Positions 60,201-64,000 of a DNA stretch of 64,000 nt are shown piece after piece. Each line of letters begins with the position of its first letter. Position 1 is the first letter of the stretch. The position numbers and the translations under genes are program-made. The notes beneath the pieces are model-generated. The model made no database searches and was not told the origin of the DNA. It was given only the letters and a program-made list of their open reading frames with translations. This DNA is from Oxytricha trifallax. Taxonomy: Eukaryota > Ciliophora > Spirotrichea > Sporadotrichida > Oxytrichidae. The DNA lies in contig ARYC01001127.1 in NCBI GenBank assembly GCA_000711775.1, positions 26,817 to 90,816 of the forward strand, given 5' to 3'.

Positions 60201-63200
60201 AAAAAAGAATTTAAAGCAAGTTTTATTAATTATGAAGATTTTACCAAAATACAAATAATTAGAGGAAGTAAATTTTAAAAATCAATCCTAAAGCATGTTT
60301 TAATGAGGCAAAAGAATGCAAATTACGGTCATAGGCCATTCTGGTTTTTCTATATATTTTTACTATTATTCAATATTATATTTTAACTTTTAAATTTTTT
60401 ATATCCTATGATACTACTATCTTTATGTACCGTTTTTATGACATTATAAAAATAGTCCCACTCAAGAAACGATTATAAATAAATAATGTTCCCTAAAATT
60501 TTTAACTTTAGTAATTTAAATATCATTAATTATTAATACTGCTCTAAGTCTTTTATTTTATACATAAAACTATTACTATATCTGCAATAACAACAATAAT
60601 ATTCGACTCAATAAGTTATTAAAATATGAAAATATGCAAATAACAATATAATCAATAGACGAGAGTTTAATAGGTAGATATAAAGTCCTATTTTTATTCT
60701 CATCTCCTTTTGAAGAATTATTCAGGCATAAATTAATTTATAATAAATTTCAAACAGAATAAATAAATAAAAAATTACTTCAAAAATAAATTTGACTTGA
60801 TTGTTATTAAAAACAACTTGCCTTACTTTATTCAAAAACCAGCAACTATTTCTGTAAGATTAAAAGAAAAACTAATTATAAGAGTACCTTAGTATTCTGA
60901 TTTTGATGTTTTAGAATTATAAAATTTCTCAAAATATCTGTTCAAACCAAGAACCTTTTTTTTCCTTCTTATAAAAAAATTTTGGAATTTTCATGAAATA
61001 ATTTTTTATTATAATTCAAAATCCTTCTGGACATATAAATCTCAAGTGCACTTTTATAAATATAAAGCGTCATAAGTGTTTTTAAAAAATTAAATTTTTT
61101 TTCTGTTTTTTAAATAAGCGTTATATTTTTTCTATTTTATCTTCATCCTTCTTTTGTTTTTTACATATGCTCCTACATAGAACCAATTTTAAATTAATTT
61201 ATTTTTGATTTTCTATAAATTTTTTATATTTGTTTCTATTAGTTATCTTAGACACATTCTAAATGTGAAATGAGATTGATATGTTCAGATAGGTCTCGAT
61301 ATAGAAGAAGAATATGCATTTAATAAAAAATTACAGAATTTTATTATAAAGTGAGTGGAAGGGGATGTCATGTAATATATAGGGGGAGGGTTTGTCAGAA
61401 CAAATATATATTATAATTTTAAATAAAAGGGTAAAATATTAAATTAATAAATTTTTAATAATTGTAATTATTTGTTATTTAAAAATTAGGATGATTTAGA
61501 AATTTATATTAAAATACAACTTTTAGTATTTCTTTCTATAAAATATTTTTATTATATTTTAAAATGACTCTTATACCCTTAATTCAAATAAATTGGAAAT
61601 TATTATTTATCTAATATATTGATGTTGAAGATATAGAATCATTAAAATTAGTGTTACTATTCGACAATGATATAATATTTCCTCCTTTTATTAGTTTTGA
61701 CTAAGATTCAATAATTAAGCATAAAAAATTTAAATTCTAAGCTAAATTTAAGATAATAAATATTATAAATTTATATGCAATTTATATTAAGTATGAAGAA
61801 ACTTTTTATAAATTTGATTATAAAATAATGATAAAAAAGTTGTTTAATAAAGAAAACACAATTGAAAGTTAAATAAAATATTGAAAATTTTAAGTTGGCA
61901 TAATAAAAAGGAGGTAACTTATTTTTTCTCCAAATTATAATATAAAACTGAGATTTATAAGTCAATATAATTTTAATTACAATTCTATTTCAATAAAAAT
62001 AAGAATATTAATAATATTACTATCCTTAATTTGATTTCATTAAAACAATATAAATAAACTTATCTATATTAAAAATTTAAAGTTGGTAAATAGTATATAA
62101 ATAATCAATAATTTTCAAGCCAATAGATTAAAAAGTATTAGGAAATCATTACATCACCTACATTAATATTATGTTATTTATATGTTATTAATTTATTGGA
62201 ACATTAAATTCAAATAGATAGATAATGAAATGAGACACCAAATAAGTTATCTATATTTAAAATTATGGGTTTGGTACATGTTATATGCATTATTAAAAAT
62301 TCAACAAGTATTAATTTTGTCATTGATTTTATATCGCAATTAGAAATAAATGAGTAAAAGTATATTGAAAATTATTAGACACATTAAAATAAGCACAGAA
62401 ATTTGAAAAATAAAATTAATATATATTGCTAATAGTTAAAGTACCATAGCATTAAATTAATTCAAATTCCTATAAATTTACTTCCTAACATAAGGTAGAG
62501 AAAAATTCATTTTAATTGATTTTATTCATGAACTGTTTTAGTTTTTGATATTCATTCCACAATTAAATCTTGACAATAATTTTAATGTTTGATTTATATA
62601 ACTTTTATAATTAATTTGATATTAACATCTTGACTGATGGAAAATATGGATAAACCAATTACACTTAGAAAATAATCATACAGAAACCTATATATAATAC
62701 TATCAAAGAAACTTAAAACTAAAGTGCAATAGCTATTGAGACTGTATTTCATCTCCCATCCATCATAAGTATTGATAATATTGGCATTCAAAACCCCAAA
62801 ACCCCTTAATGAGGTTTATAAGTGCTTTGATTTGTAGGGAATTTGTTAGGGGTTGGGGTTATTAATTAAATGCGAGACTAAAATTACAAGCTTTTGGGGT
62901 CTATTTATGATGAAGAGTATATAGATTTAGTGTTTAAACTGCGTTATGGATGTGATATGTATAGTGAATAACTCAAACCAGTACTGAACTATAAGTCTAT
63001 TGCACTGCTCTTAAAGCGTAGTCCCTCAACTGTTCGTTCTCACTGCTTGAAAGCTGTGTAATTAAAGCAATAATAGCTGAATTCTTAGCCTAAGAGGAAG
63101 TCTAAGTTTCTATAGAAGCATATTGACTATCTTATTAATGAAAAAACTTTGAAGTATTGGGCTCACTTCTCTCTCGACTAACGAGCTATTATGTTTTATC

Positions 63201-64000
63201 GCCATTTCCCTGAGTTGAAGATCTCTGCTTAGTCTGTTGCAAGCATTTATAAACGAAACGGTATCTCTTACAAAGGTGTAAATCGTATCAAGAGAGTAAT
63301 TGATTTCACTCTGCCATTTTACAACAACAACTTAAATTATATTTATAATTAAATGCAGAGAGCCTAATAGAATAATATTAAGTTTATTTATGCTGATGAG
63401 GCTGTGTTTACATTCAACACTTTCATCTAGAAGTCTTGGTATAAGAGACATAGCAACATAGAAGTGTATGACTAGAAAGTCAAGGTATAAACAATGGCAA
63501 TTCTTGGAGGTATTAGCGAGGATGCTGGTTTAGAAACTTATCTTTATTCATCCTCGCTCTATTAAGACAGAATAGTATATAAAGTTCTTAGAACAGCTGA
63601 GAAAGAAGTACCCTGAATAAGAGATTATACTGTTCGTTGATAATTTTTCTGTTCATAAGACCAAAGAAACAAGGAAGAGTTATGAATAACTTAGAATAAC
63701 GCCAGTGTTCAACTTACCTTACAGTCCATAGTTTAATGAAATTGAGTTCTACTGGGGAATATTAAAAAGTCATTACAAGAAACTGCTGCTATATCACTTG
63801 ATGCATGACCTACCTATCGATACAGTAGACTTTATTAAAAGCTCAGCGAAGAGAGTAGATAATTTGTTGGCTTAAAAGTGTGCTAAAGAAGGGAGAGTGA
63901 ATGTATATAAATAAGTTTTTTAGTTAAGTTAATGAATATATATGTCACATTTAAAATTCTTTAGAGGGAGCTGGCTTCTCTTTCTTTTCTTCTATTTCTT
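30216..64000 (+). CDS. Paralogue B: 5' and central part of the second giant gene, split into MDSs
   Basis: Composite locus; islands are listed separately. From 30.2 to 40.1 kb coding pieces with propeller-like phrases (NNYIYVTGAIVSHDIYKYRD, KFISGGFQIKVIKMP) have no partner in the window because that part of paralogue A lies upstream. From 41.9 to 62.79 kb every recognised island is collinear with paralogue A. The 3' end lies beyond the window. Interrupted by four TBEs or relics, the 2.69-kb palindrome element and three G-run elements. One paralogue-specific 1-base insertion (~60782) would shift the frame unless it is a sequence error. Confidence 0.6.
30221..30400 (+). CDS. Possible 5' coding of paralogue B
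   Basis: ATG 30221 gives MAQPESLSYLHLKVLQEFFQ to TGA; an overlapping frame gives SFVRVLLTIQEEQGQKLNRR, NQSFEQSKAILQNHFGIGKN. The second looks like a secreted-protein N-terminal region. Which is used, and where translation starts, is open. Confidence 0.4.
30480..30525. repeat. Strong short hairpin
   Basis: 17-nt arms (GTAAGGCAATCGAGAAA / TTTCTCGTTTGCCTTAC) with one T-T mismatch and a 12-nt loop, markedly GC-richer than the surroundings. Not a recognised RNA gene. Confidence 0.6.
31270..31425 (+). CDS. Paralogue B MDS: propeller-like segment
   Basis: Reads HSLTIDSENNYIYVTGAIVS, HDIYKYRDIEYLVQGKGLLY, QTWEEFKKIT. Asp-x-x-x-Asn-Tyr-Ile-Tyr-Val-Thr-Gly is typical of beta-propeller repeats at the N-terminus of large secreted or surface proteins. 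A second small piece (FPDGQKDRRLFYCMF) lies at 31495-31545. Confidence 0.65.
31546..32395. other. AT-rich spacer
   Basis: No gene, repeat or conserved patch seen. Confidence 0.35.
32413..32608. repeat. Left copy of a direct duplication flanking a TBE
   Basis: 32413-32454 and 32509-32608 recur almost exactly at 37099-37246, on the far side of the TBE. The left copy holds ~55 extra bases (32455-32508) that read LNLIYSRGYIGYIFK, possibly coding. Both copies end CAACTTATCATT; in the left copy that ATT is the TBE target. Confidence 0.7.
32690..33744 (+). pseudogene. TBE transposase, frameshifted
   Basis: ATG 32690 (MRDQNKYLLGSIYDEEYIDL). Catalytic blocks visible: HADEAV (first Asp), VDNVSVHKTKE (second Asp), FNGIEFY (Glu). 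Broken by a 1-base loss near 33009 (GCAAAATG for GCTATTATG), other indels, and TGA for Trp after EFY (~33567). Tc1/mariner-type DDE family. Dead copy. Confidence 0.9.
33758..34544 (-). CDS. TBE 22-kDa-type gene with a 36-nt intron
   Basis: ATG at 34544 (MESMNDAMKIMLTQELIQSI). A 36-nt GTAAGG...TATGTAG segment sits between QQ and GLFLPTMEGTKI; here it happens to be in frame, so the unspliced product is also open. The body includes KIILFLRAILCEEKKALK. Later frame integrity is doubtful (a 62-codon piece at 34061-34249 is in another phase). Tail to tail with the transposase. Confidence 0.75.
35098..36952 (+). pseudogene. TBE 57-kDa-type zinc-finger/kinase gene, interrupted by a miniature element
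   Basis: ATG 35098 (MSANILRKTTALPSNQ). CDSC, then CELCERDFVHKSSWYKYKKEH where a finger His is Tyr, and a second finger that has lost both Cys (DGFERHEQYSHTRD). Kinase part: YKVYPFNYLL (beta3 Lys), VHRDLKPENIMINF (catalytic loop, ~36098), IIEFN in place of DFG, GTVMGTQGYYP. The nested element 36295-36710 splits it; TGA 36950-36952. Frameshift near 35620-35740 as well. Not functional unless the insert is removed. Confidence 0.85.
36295..36710. mobile_element. TTGTAGG-family miniature element with TA target duplication
   Basis: 416 bp; ends TTGCAGGAATACATTTGATT and AATCGAATGTATTCCTACAA; TA at 36293-36294 and 36711-36712. The uninterrupted site is seen in the TBE at 16895-20902 (GCAGCAATAATAATAGAATCC in reverse). 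TA duplication fits Tc1/mariner-type movement. The interior lacks ORFs; ~29-bp terminal repeats. Confidence 0.8.
37099..37246. repeat. Right copy of the duplication flanking the TBE
   Basis: See 32413-32608. Together they show a tandem ~150-200-bp duplication into which the TBE inserted. Confidence 0.7.
37245..37330 (+). CDS. Paralogue B coding piece (LSTDSQYLGIF)
   Basis: Reads YLEYASGSLQSCDLSTDSQY then LGIF, propeller-like phrase. Short; boundaries uncertain. Confidence 0.45.
37331..37833 (+). CDS. Paralogue B MDS: Cys-rich start, then helical segment
   Basis: One frame is open for ~165 codons to TGA ~37833: GCCSPLGFCECKLQFVVDIE, NLSKIFILYARATNIIFNNE, KKLKGLRAKALVVENFGEEQ, SALTTKNLYNLFCKREQKQY. 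The first ~100 codons look coding; the rest is AT-rich read-through. No family recognised. Confidence 0.55.
37834..39335. other. Spacer with a GC-richer patch at 38050-38340
   Basis: The patch is open in both directions (plus: ESFFHQRFPPLNQDPCNYIL; minus: NVVAGVLIQGRKPLVEEGFK) and unassigned. (TA)n at 38586-38612. Otherwise AT-rich without signal. Confidence 0.35.
39340..39480 (+). CDS. Paralogue B MDS (SNSGGYSQASPQ)
   Basis: Reads FLMYSSNSNSGGYSQASPQL then YLNTETMFIIIAEGKFLSQK, TGA just after. Propeller-like strand pattern. Confidence 0.6.
39645..39775 (+). CDS. Paralogue B possible coding piece
   Basis: Two frames are open: NLCGKYGPGSSKVTQFLANN, or HYNKEYENSKIISIYVENMV. Base composition is above the spacer; frame undecided. 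Confidence 0.4.
39955..40090 (+). CDS. Paralogue B MDS (FISGGF)
   Basis: Reads KFISGGFQIKVIKMPQNTDQ, WGYKTMNYQEIYISKPFLK. The (F/Y)ISGG(F/Y) phrase is common in beta-propeller repeats. 40091-41930 downstream is AT-rich with no signal seen. Confidence 0.6.
41931..41985 (+). CDS. Start of the region paired with paralogue A
   Basis: Matches ~280-330. Readable as YYKQSCNISVEKVK or as NRAVILVQKK-TGA; undecided. From here to 62788 the two paralogues are collinear. Confidence 0.4.
42432..43400. repeat. Perfect palindrome, 441-bp arms, 87-bp spacer
   Basis: 42432-42872 and 42960-43400 appear exactly reverse-complementary by eye over the full length, with spacer 42873-42959. Outer edges TCTGAATCGATTTCC / GGAAATCGATTCAGA. 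The outer edge overlaps the inner end of the left terminal repeat, and TCGATTCAGA occurs again in the right repeat. Suggests a very recent inverted duplication, or an assembly or chimaera artefact. Confidence 0.85.
43427..43774 (+). CDS. Unknown ORF 1 of the 2.69-kb element, with one TGA
   Basis: ATG 43427: MTELSHERYQKFLKDQGYFL, KPGVRVLDNVQ, TGA 43520-43522, then the same frame continues LPIKRSELHLKRKELYVKNR, AKAKIKKLERSSRLDSKFRD, GLTLEKYRTLNKTRK to TGA 43772-43774. Strongly basic; nucleic-acid binding is plausible but not shown. The TGA may be a mutation or error. Overlaps ORF 2 in another frame. Confidence 0.5.
43656..44180 (+). CDS. Unknown ORF 2 of the 2.69-kb element
   Basis: 174 codons in the Gln code, stopping at TGA 44178-44180; the frame is open upstream to 43431. 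MASHWKSIELSTKQEKHRVH, then an acidic block LEFEIDSESDLWQDDTFGEE, DSEDLEFVEEYYGNRNK, then a basic tail with several Gln from TAA/TAG. The first 73 codons are open even with three stops. No homology recognised. Confidence 0.55.
44224..44847 (+). CDS. Unknown ORF 3 of the 2.69-kb element
   Basis: 207 codons, ATG 44224 to TGA 44845-44847: MEQDPKVQEDFQTSQPSSPS, IPIYIPTIIRQQPYKFYHRI, LRSLDKLIQILNQHTER, SLFLTWKKVKYKTTQRDG, RKERNTFYFRELHRNQRKQY, RKRDTWRIHKIRGVEFTEYQ. Ser-rich N-terminus, very basic C-terminal half, Trp/Arg-rich. Looks like a real protein; family unknown. The antisense frame 44596-44796 is its shadow. Confidence 0.65.
45044..45170 (+). CDS. Paralogue B MDS (FDSQ segment), uninterrupted
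   Basis: Reads FDSQYRTMRFIYNFQDQQIQ, AVTAFQVINGTEFRIKQTL. The empty-site version of paralogue A 811-908 + 2838-2885. The 2.69-kb element lies directly upstream and a G-run element directly downstream. Confidence 0.75.
45171..45595. mobile_element. G-run miniature element 1
   Basis: Begins GGGGGGGGAAAGTTTCCTG and ends with the complement CAGGAAACTTCCCCCCC; additional G-run/TTTC/CTGCCCC motifs at 45210-45260. Flanks AACTTTAA and AAACTTTAT suggest an ~8-bp duplication; paralogue A (about 2862) has the empty site TAAACTTTAAATTATAA. No ORF. Confidence 0.75.
45596..46034. other. AT-rich spacer
   Basis: Corresponds to 2886-3335 of paralogue A but does not align; IES or intron. Confidence 0.35.
46035..46140 (+). 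CDS. Paralogue B coding island (KFMQ segment)
   Basis: Reads LTNKFMQHIQLSGYIQNQYI then YYGK; pair of 3336-3440. 46141-47030 downstream is spacer without signal. Confidence 0.6.
47031..47105 (+). CDS. Paralogue B coding island (IFQKEYSTHF)
   Basis: Reads NIKYIIIAIFQKEYSTHFKT; the uninterrupted partner of 4060-4106 + 8901-8970, i.e. the empty site of the 4107-8900 TBE relic. Confidence 0.6.
47625..47965 (+). other. GC-rich island, left part, split by a TBE
   Basis: One plus-strand frame runs VTDLRTSLEYVQQGIGGPRQ, IIDRQSSQVVIKLNDPNIIE, NVKNWDTRHDSRTGSIVRKV, then TGA at about 47945. Homologous in reverse orientation to 10250-10400. An 11-bp word CCCTGACAGTC is repeated (47941-47951, 47956-47966) at the TBE junction. 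Class unknown. Confidence 0.5.
48033..49095 (+). pseudogene. TBE transposase, nearly complete, with at least two lesions
   Basis: ATG 48033 (MRNRNQRFVGSIYDEKYLDL), end TGA 49093-49095. All three catalytic blocks are present: QADEAV, FVDNLSIHKTKE, PYSPQFNGIEFYW (here Trp is kept). A frame change at about 48240-48290 and TGA at about 48417 (IY-stop-RNAITF) break it. Tc1/mariner-IS630 type DDE transposase of TBEs, implicated in germline elimination in related ciliates. Confidence 0.9.
49102..49871 (-). pseudogene. TBE 22-kDa-type gene with a 36-nt intron
   Basis: Reads MKIVEAQEMISRFRSKEDLY, then a 36-nt GTAAGATAAC...TTTTAAACAG segment containing TGA that must be spliced, then VELFLPTMEGTKISFLKAIL. 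Continues NYPEISVTNLYENVM, KRYSISPEDQKKQG, CLAELKKHPYLSSKL. One TGA occurs at LPE-stop-NFFFG (~49535). The usual first Met (MESMNDAM) is ATC here. Ends 6 bp from the transposase stop. Confidence 0.75.
50453..51902 (+). CDS. TBE 57-kDa-type C2H2 zinc-finger/protein-kinase gene, one frameshift
   Basis: ATG 50453 (MAANLNRRATLLGGGQSMLN) to TGA 51900-51902; ~482 codons if one extra base at about 51510 is ignored. Two intact C2H2 fingers: C-Q-D-C...H-x3-K-V-H at ~50708-50775 and C-T-T-C...H-M-Q-K-H at ~50831-50895. Kinase-like domain: AYKVYPFSYLLKNEQY (beta3 Lys), NEFANEYIVL (alphaC Glu), GYVHRDLKPQNAMLN (HRD loop, ~51458), VVIDFNTAL (DFN for DFG), VLGTPSYFPIREK, YIQWDFWAVTVI. Expected cytoplasmic or nuclear; role in TBE biology unknown. 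Antisense frames at 50648, 51327 and 51616 are shadows. Confidence 0.85.
52042..52265 (+). other. GC-rich island, right part
   Basis: One frame reads TSRLSQESVPRELNGVLHDI, THLRKKETLSKLRRKCEVIG, EFALSRRHGG then TGA; another from ATG ~52168 reads MRGNRGVCALTTAWGLMCTL. Continues the island at 47625-47965 once the TBE is removed, but frames on the two sides do not match simply. Unknown. Confidence 0.45.
52495..52640 (+). CDS. Paralogue B coding island (LTIARDY)
   Basis: Reads LKLTIARDYYDTFEQQQNKA, LEVQKSFQVSINEIISYSLQ; pair of 10500-10640. Several Gln are TAA. Confidence 0.75.
52641..53914. other. AT-rich spacer
   Basis: Two GC-run patches (52690-52705 ACACCCCTCCTCCCG; 53640-53685) are roughly inverted and might be ends of an old ~1-kb element; not convincing. 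No genes seen. Confidence 0.3.
53915..54235. other. GC-rich island with an internal imperfect repeat
   Basis: ~320 bp of contrasting composition in the spacer between two coding islands; absent from paralogue A. Words TACCTTGTAAAAAGCA (53999 on) and TACCTAGTAAAAAGCA (54043 on) form an imperfect ~40-bp tandem repeat. A minus-strand frame (53978-54190) is open with three stops but unrecognised. GGTTCAAAAC at 53970 resembles a tRNA B box but no tRNA fold is seen. Confidence 0.45.
54532..54625 (+). CDS. Paralogue B coding island (MNRDK)
   Basis: Reads MFDNMNRDKFYIFTTYIGDL then FQIDTLY; pair of 11073-11165. Confidence 0.65.
54645..54953. mobile_element. G-run miniature element 2
   Basis: Left GGGGGGGAGGGGGAACTTTC, right GGGGAGGAAACTCCCCCC; flanks AAATTAAA (54637-54644) and AAATTAAT (54955-54962), 7 of 8 matching. 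~309 bp, AT-rich core, no ORF. Absent at the paralogous point of paralogue A. Confidence 0.7.
55038..56400. mobile_element. Truncated TBE relic: transposase end
   Basis: Left tip CAAAAATTTGCTTAATGAGG is a degraded TBE end. Transposase relic (about 55120-56090; blocks related to GGIGISEDAGLETYVLHHR and NFSVHKRKE visible but frames broken), followed by the 3' part of the 22K gene on the minus strand to about 56330. The rest of the element and its right tip are missing. (AAT)n at 56430-56455 marks the break region. Absent from paralogue A. Confidence 0.7.
56549..56640 (+). CDS. Paralogue B coding island (RTLKVFENSRQF)
   Basis: Pair of 11382-11495. Reads RTLKVFENSRQFNLQQWIGS then KHIQFRVYLK. Confidence 0.6.
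56852..56990. mobile_element. Isolated TBE tip (kinase-gene end)
   Basis: TTGTATTGAGGTAAAAAATG...GTGAATTTGTTAAGTGTTGAGG follows the terminal ~110 bp of intact TBEs (GGAATTTGTTAGGGGTTGGGG) with many changes. No other TBE sequence adjoins it. Confidence 0.5.
57060..57115 (+). CDS. Paralogue B coding island (KYKPIEFIATYC)
   Basis: Pair of 12350-12415; short. Confidence 0.5.
57324..57362. repeat. Short hairpin
   Basis: ACTCTATCTTGAAATT / AATTTCGAGATAGAGAGT inverted around AAGC. Function unknown. Confidence 0.45.
57444..58304. mobile_element. TTGTAGG-family miniature element carrying a nested G-run element
   Basis: Ends TTGTAGGAATGCATTTAAAT and ATTAAAATGTATTCCTATAA; 861 bp of which 512 bp are the nested element plus one target copy. 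The interior repeats GGCAGTCAGATTTGAAC-type words. No ORF supported (58093-58284 antisense is chance). Confidence 0.65.
57754..58257. mobile_element. G-run miniature element 3, perfect 8-bp target duplication
   Basis: Starts GGGGGGGGGGAAAGTTTCCTG and ends CATGAAACTTTCCCCCCCC-like; AAATTTTT at 57746-57753 and 58258-58265. 504 bp. Lies inside the 57444-58304 element. The 8-bp duplication points to hAT-like or similar movement; no transposase inside. Confidence 0.8.
58655..58725 (+). CDS. Paralogue B coding island (LVSSF)
   Basis: Reads NEYNQSSLVSSFFISETSRS; pair of 12658-12722. Confidence 0.6.
58739..59156. mobile_element. Foldback TTGTAGG-family element, 418 bp
   Basis: Almost the whole element is an inverted repeat centred at ~58945 (arms ~185 bp; e.g. 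TAGAGAATTCAAAATTATCTGG / complement), ends TTATAGGAATACATTTCGAT and complement. Absent from paralogue A, which runs from 12722 onward without it. No clean TA duplication. Confidence 0.75.
59655..59745 (+). CDS. Paralogue B coding island (KFED)
   Basis: Reads KFEDMLDIPKVIEIQNQEVD then NSIQQ; pair of 13317-13420. Confidence 0.65.
59893..60062 (+). CDS. Paralogue B MDS (NWYNVSHG) ending in pointer AATT
   Basis: Reads FREETSFTQDKQQ, NWYNVSHGKFNMNESTLSQL, IGAKPIKIDIDLQCG. AATT at 60059-60062 recurs at 60162-60165; joining gives CGNFDFTPVTDC in frame. Confidence 0.8.
60063..60165. other. Small IES between AATT pointers
   Basis: 103 bp; the paralogous IES in A (13727-13833) sits at the same codon but uses TAT. 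Confidence 0.6.
60162..60275 (+). CDS. Paralogue B MDS (PVTDCTFDKKEF)
   Basis: Reads PVTDCTFDKKEFKASFINYE then FTKIQIIRG; pair of 13831-13940. Confidence 0.75.
60575..60910 (+). CDS. Paralogue B MDS (SIDESLIGRYK) with a 1-base insertion
   Basis: Reads SIDESLIGRYKVLFLFSSPF, then after an A-run one base longer than in A (~60782) KFDLIVIKNNLPYFIQKP, LIIRVPQYSDFD. Ends in TTGATGTT (60903-60910), repeated at 61619-61626. The shift would truncate the product unless it is a sequence error or corrected by alternative processing. Confidence 0.8.
60911..61626. other. IES between TTGATGTT pointers
   Basis: 716 bp, almost three times the paralogous 252-bp IES; includes a GGGGGAGGG patch at 61381. Removal gives PQYSDFDVEDIESLKLV in frame. 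Confidence 0.7.
61619..61720 (+). CDS. Paralogue B MDS (FDNDIIFPPF)
   Basis: Reads VEDIESLKLVLLFDNDIIFP, PFISFDQDSIIKH; pair of 14841-14945. 61721-62112 after it is spacer. Confidence 0.8.
62113..62175 (+). CDS. Paralogue B coding island (EIITSPTLI)
   Basis: Reads SSQQIKKYQEIITSPTLI; pair of 15358-15415, frame tentative. Confidence 0.45.
62625..62788 (+). CDS. Paralogue B MDS (ILTDGKYGQTNYT), cut by a TBE
   Basis: Reads ILTDGKYGQTNYTQKIIIQK, AIAIETVFHLPSIISIDNIG, nearly identical to 15871-16035. The TBE begins after GGCATT, in the codon after SIDNIG where paralogue A continues IVIVKF. The antisense frame 62594-62791 is a shadow. Confidence 0.8.
62789..64000. mobile_element. TBE, forward, running off the window
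   Basis: Left tip CAAAACCCCAAAACCCC after ATT 62786-62788. Very close to the 32609 and 16895 copies. Transposase followed by the first bases (3' end) of the 22K gene on the minus strand (63950 on). Paralogue A has the empty site at about 16035. Confidence 0.95.
62870..63935 (+). pseudogene. TBE transposase, one frameshift
   Basis: ATG 62870 (MRDQNYKLLGSIYDEEYIDL), TGA 63933-63935. All catalytic blocks intact: YADEAVF, FVDNFSVHKTKE, PYSPQFNEIEFYWGILK (Trp kept; FNE for FNG). A single extra base near 63541 (CTTATCTTTATTC for CTTATGTTATTC) shifts the frame between GLETY and the second Asp. Otherwise the best transposase of this subfamily in the window. Confidence 0.9.

Overview
The window is germline (micronuclear-type) DNA of a stichotrich/spirotrich ciliate of the Oxytricha-Tetmemena-Stylonychia kind. 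Three things show this. (1) The DNA is extremely AT-rich, and open frames only make sense if TAA and TAG are Gln and TGA is the only stop; paralogous segments exchange TAA/TAG with CAA/CAG at conserved positions. (2) There are several ~4-kb transposons whose ends are C4A4C4A4 tracts, flanked by 3-bp ANT duplications and carrying a DDE transposase, a 22-kDa-type gene and a zinc-finger/kinase gene: telomere-bearing elements (TBEs). (3) Short conserved coding islands are cut by AT-rich spacers with short direct repeats (pointers) at their edges, as expected for macronuclear-destined sequences (MDSs) and internal eliminated sequences (IESs). The genus is not proven by the sequence.

Layout. Two very large, collinear, paralogous genes lie head to tail on the + strand. 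Paralogue A (1 to 26668) is the 3' part of its gene: beta-rich repeats that I read as cadherin-like (Cadg-type), then a polytopic membrane region, then a basic/acidic cytoplasmic tail ending in TGA. Paralogue B (about 30.2 kb to the window end) starts with propeller-like segments and continues through the same repeat region, matching paralogue A block for block from about 41.9 to 62.79 kb. At many points one paralogue carries a transposon where the other is an empty site, so the pair documents how the eliminated DNA arose.

TBEs and TBE relics: 909-2837, 4107-8900, 16895-20902, 22532-24382, 32609-37071, 47966-52041, 55038-~56400, a tip at 56852 and 62789 to the window end. Removing the relics at 909, 4107 and 22532 together with one AAT restores the paralogue reading frame, so old TBEs behave as IESs. 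Further layers: a G-run miniature element family with 8-bp target duplications (45171, 54645, 57754), a TTGTAGG-ended miniature family (1432, 36295, 57444, 58739), several GC-rich islands foreign to the background, and a 2.69-kb inverted-repeat element (42348-45040) with three unrecognised ORFs and a perfect 441-bp-armed palindrome.

How it works together: the MDSs of each giant gene would be spliced at pointers during macronuclear development; the TBEs supply transposase and are themselves eliminated. Most TBE genes here are broken by small indels or nonsense changes; the best preserved is the zinc-finger/kinase gene of the 47966-52041 element. I saw no tRNA, rRNA, CRISPR or bacterial-type signals.
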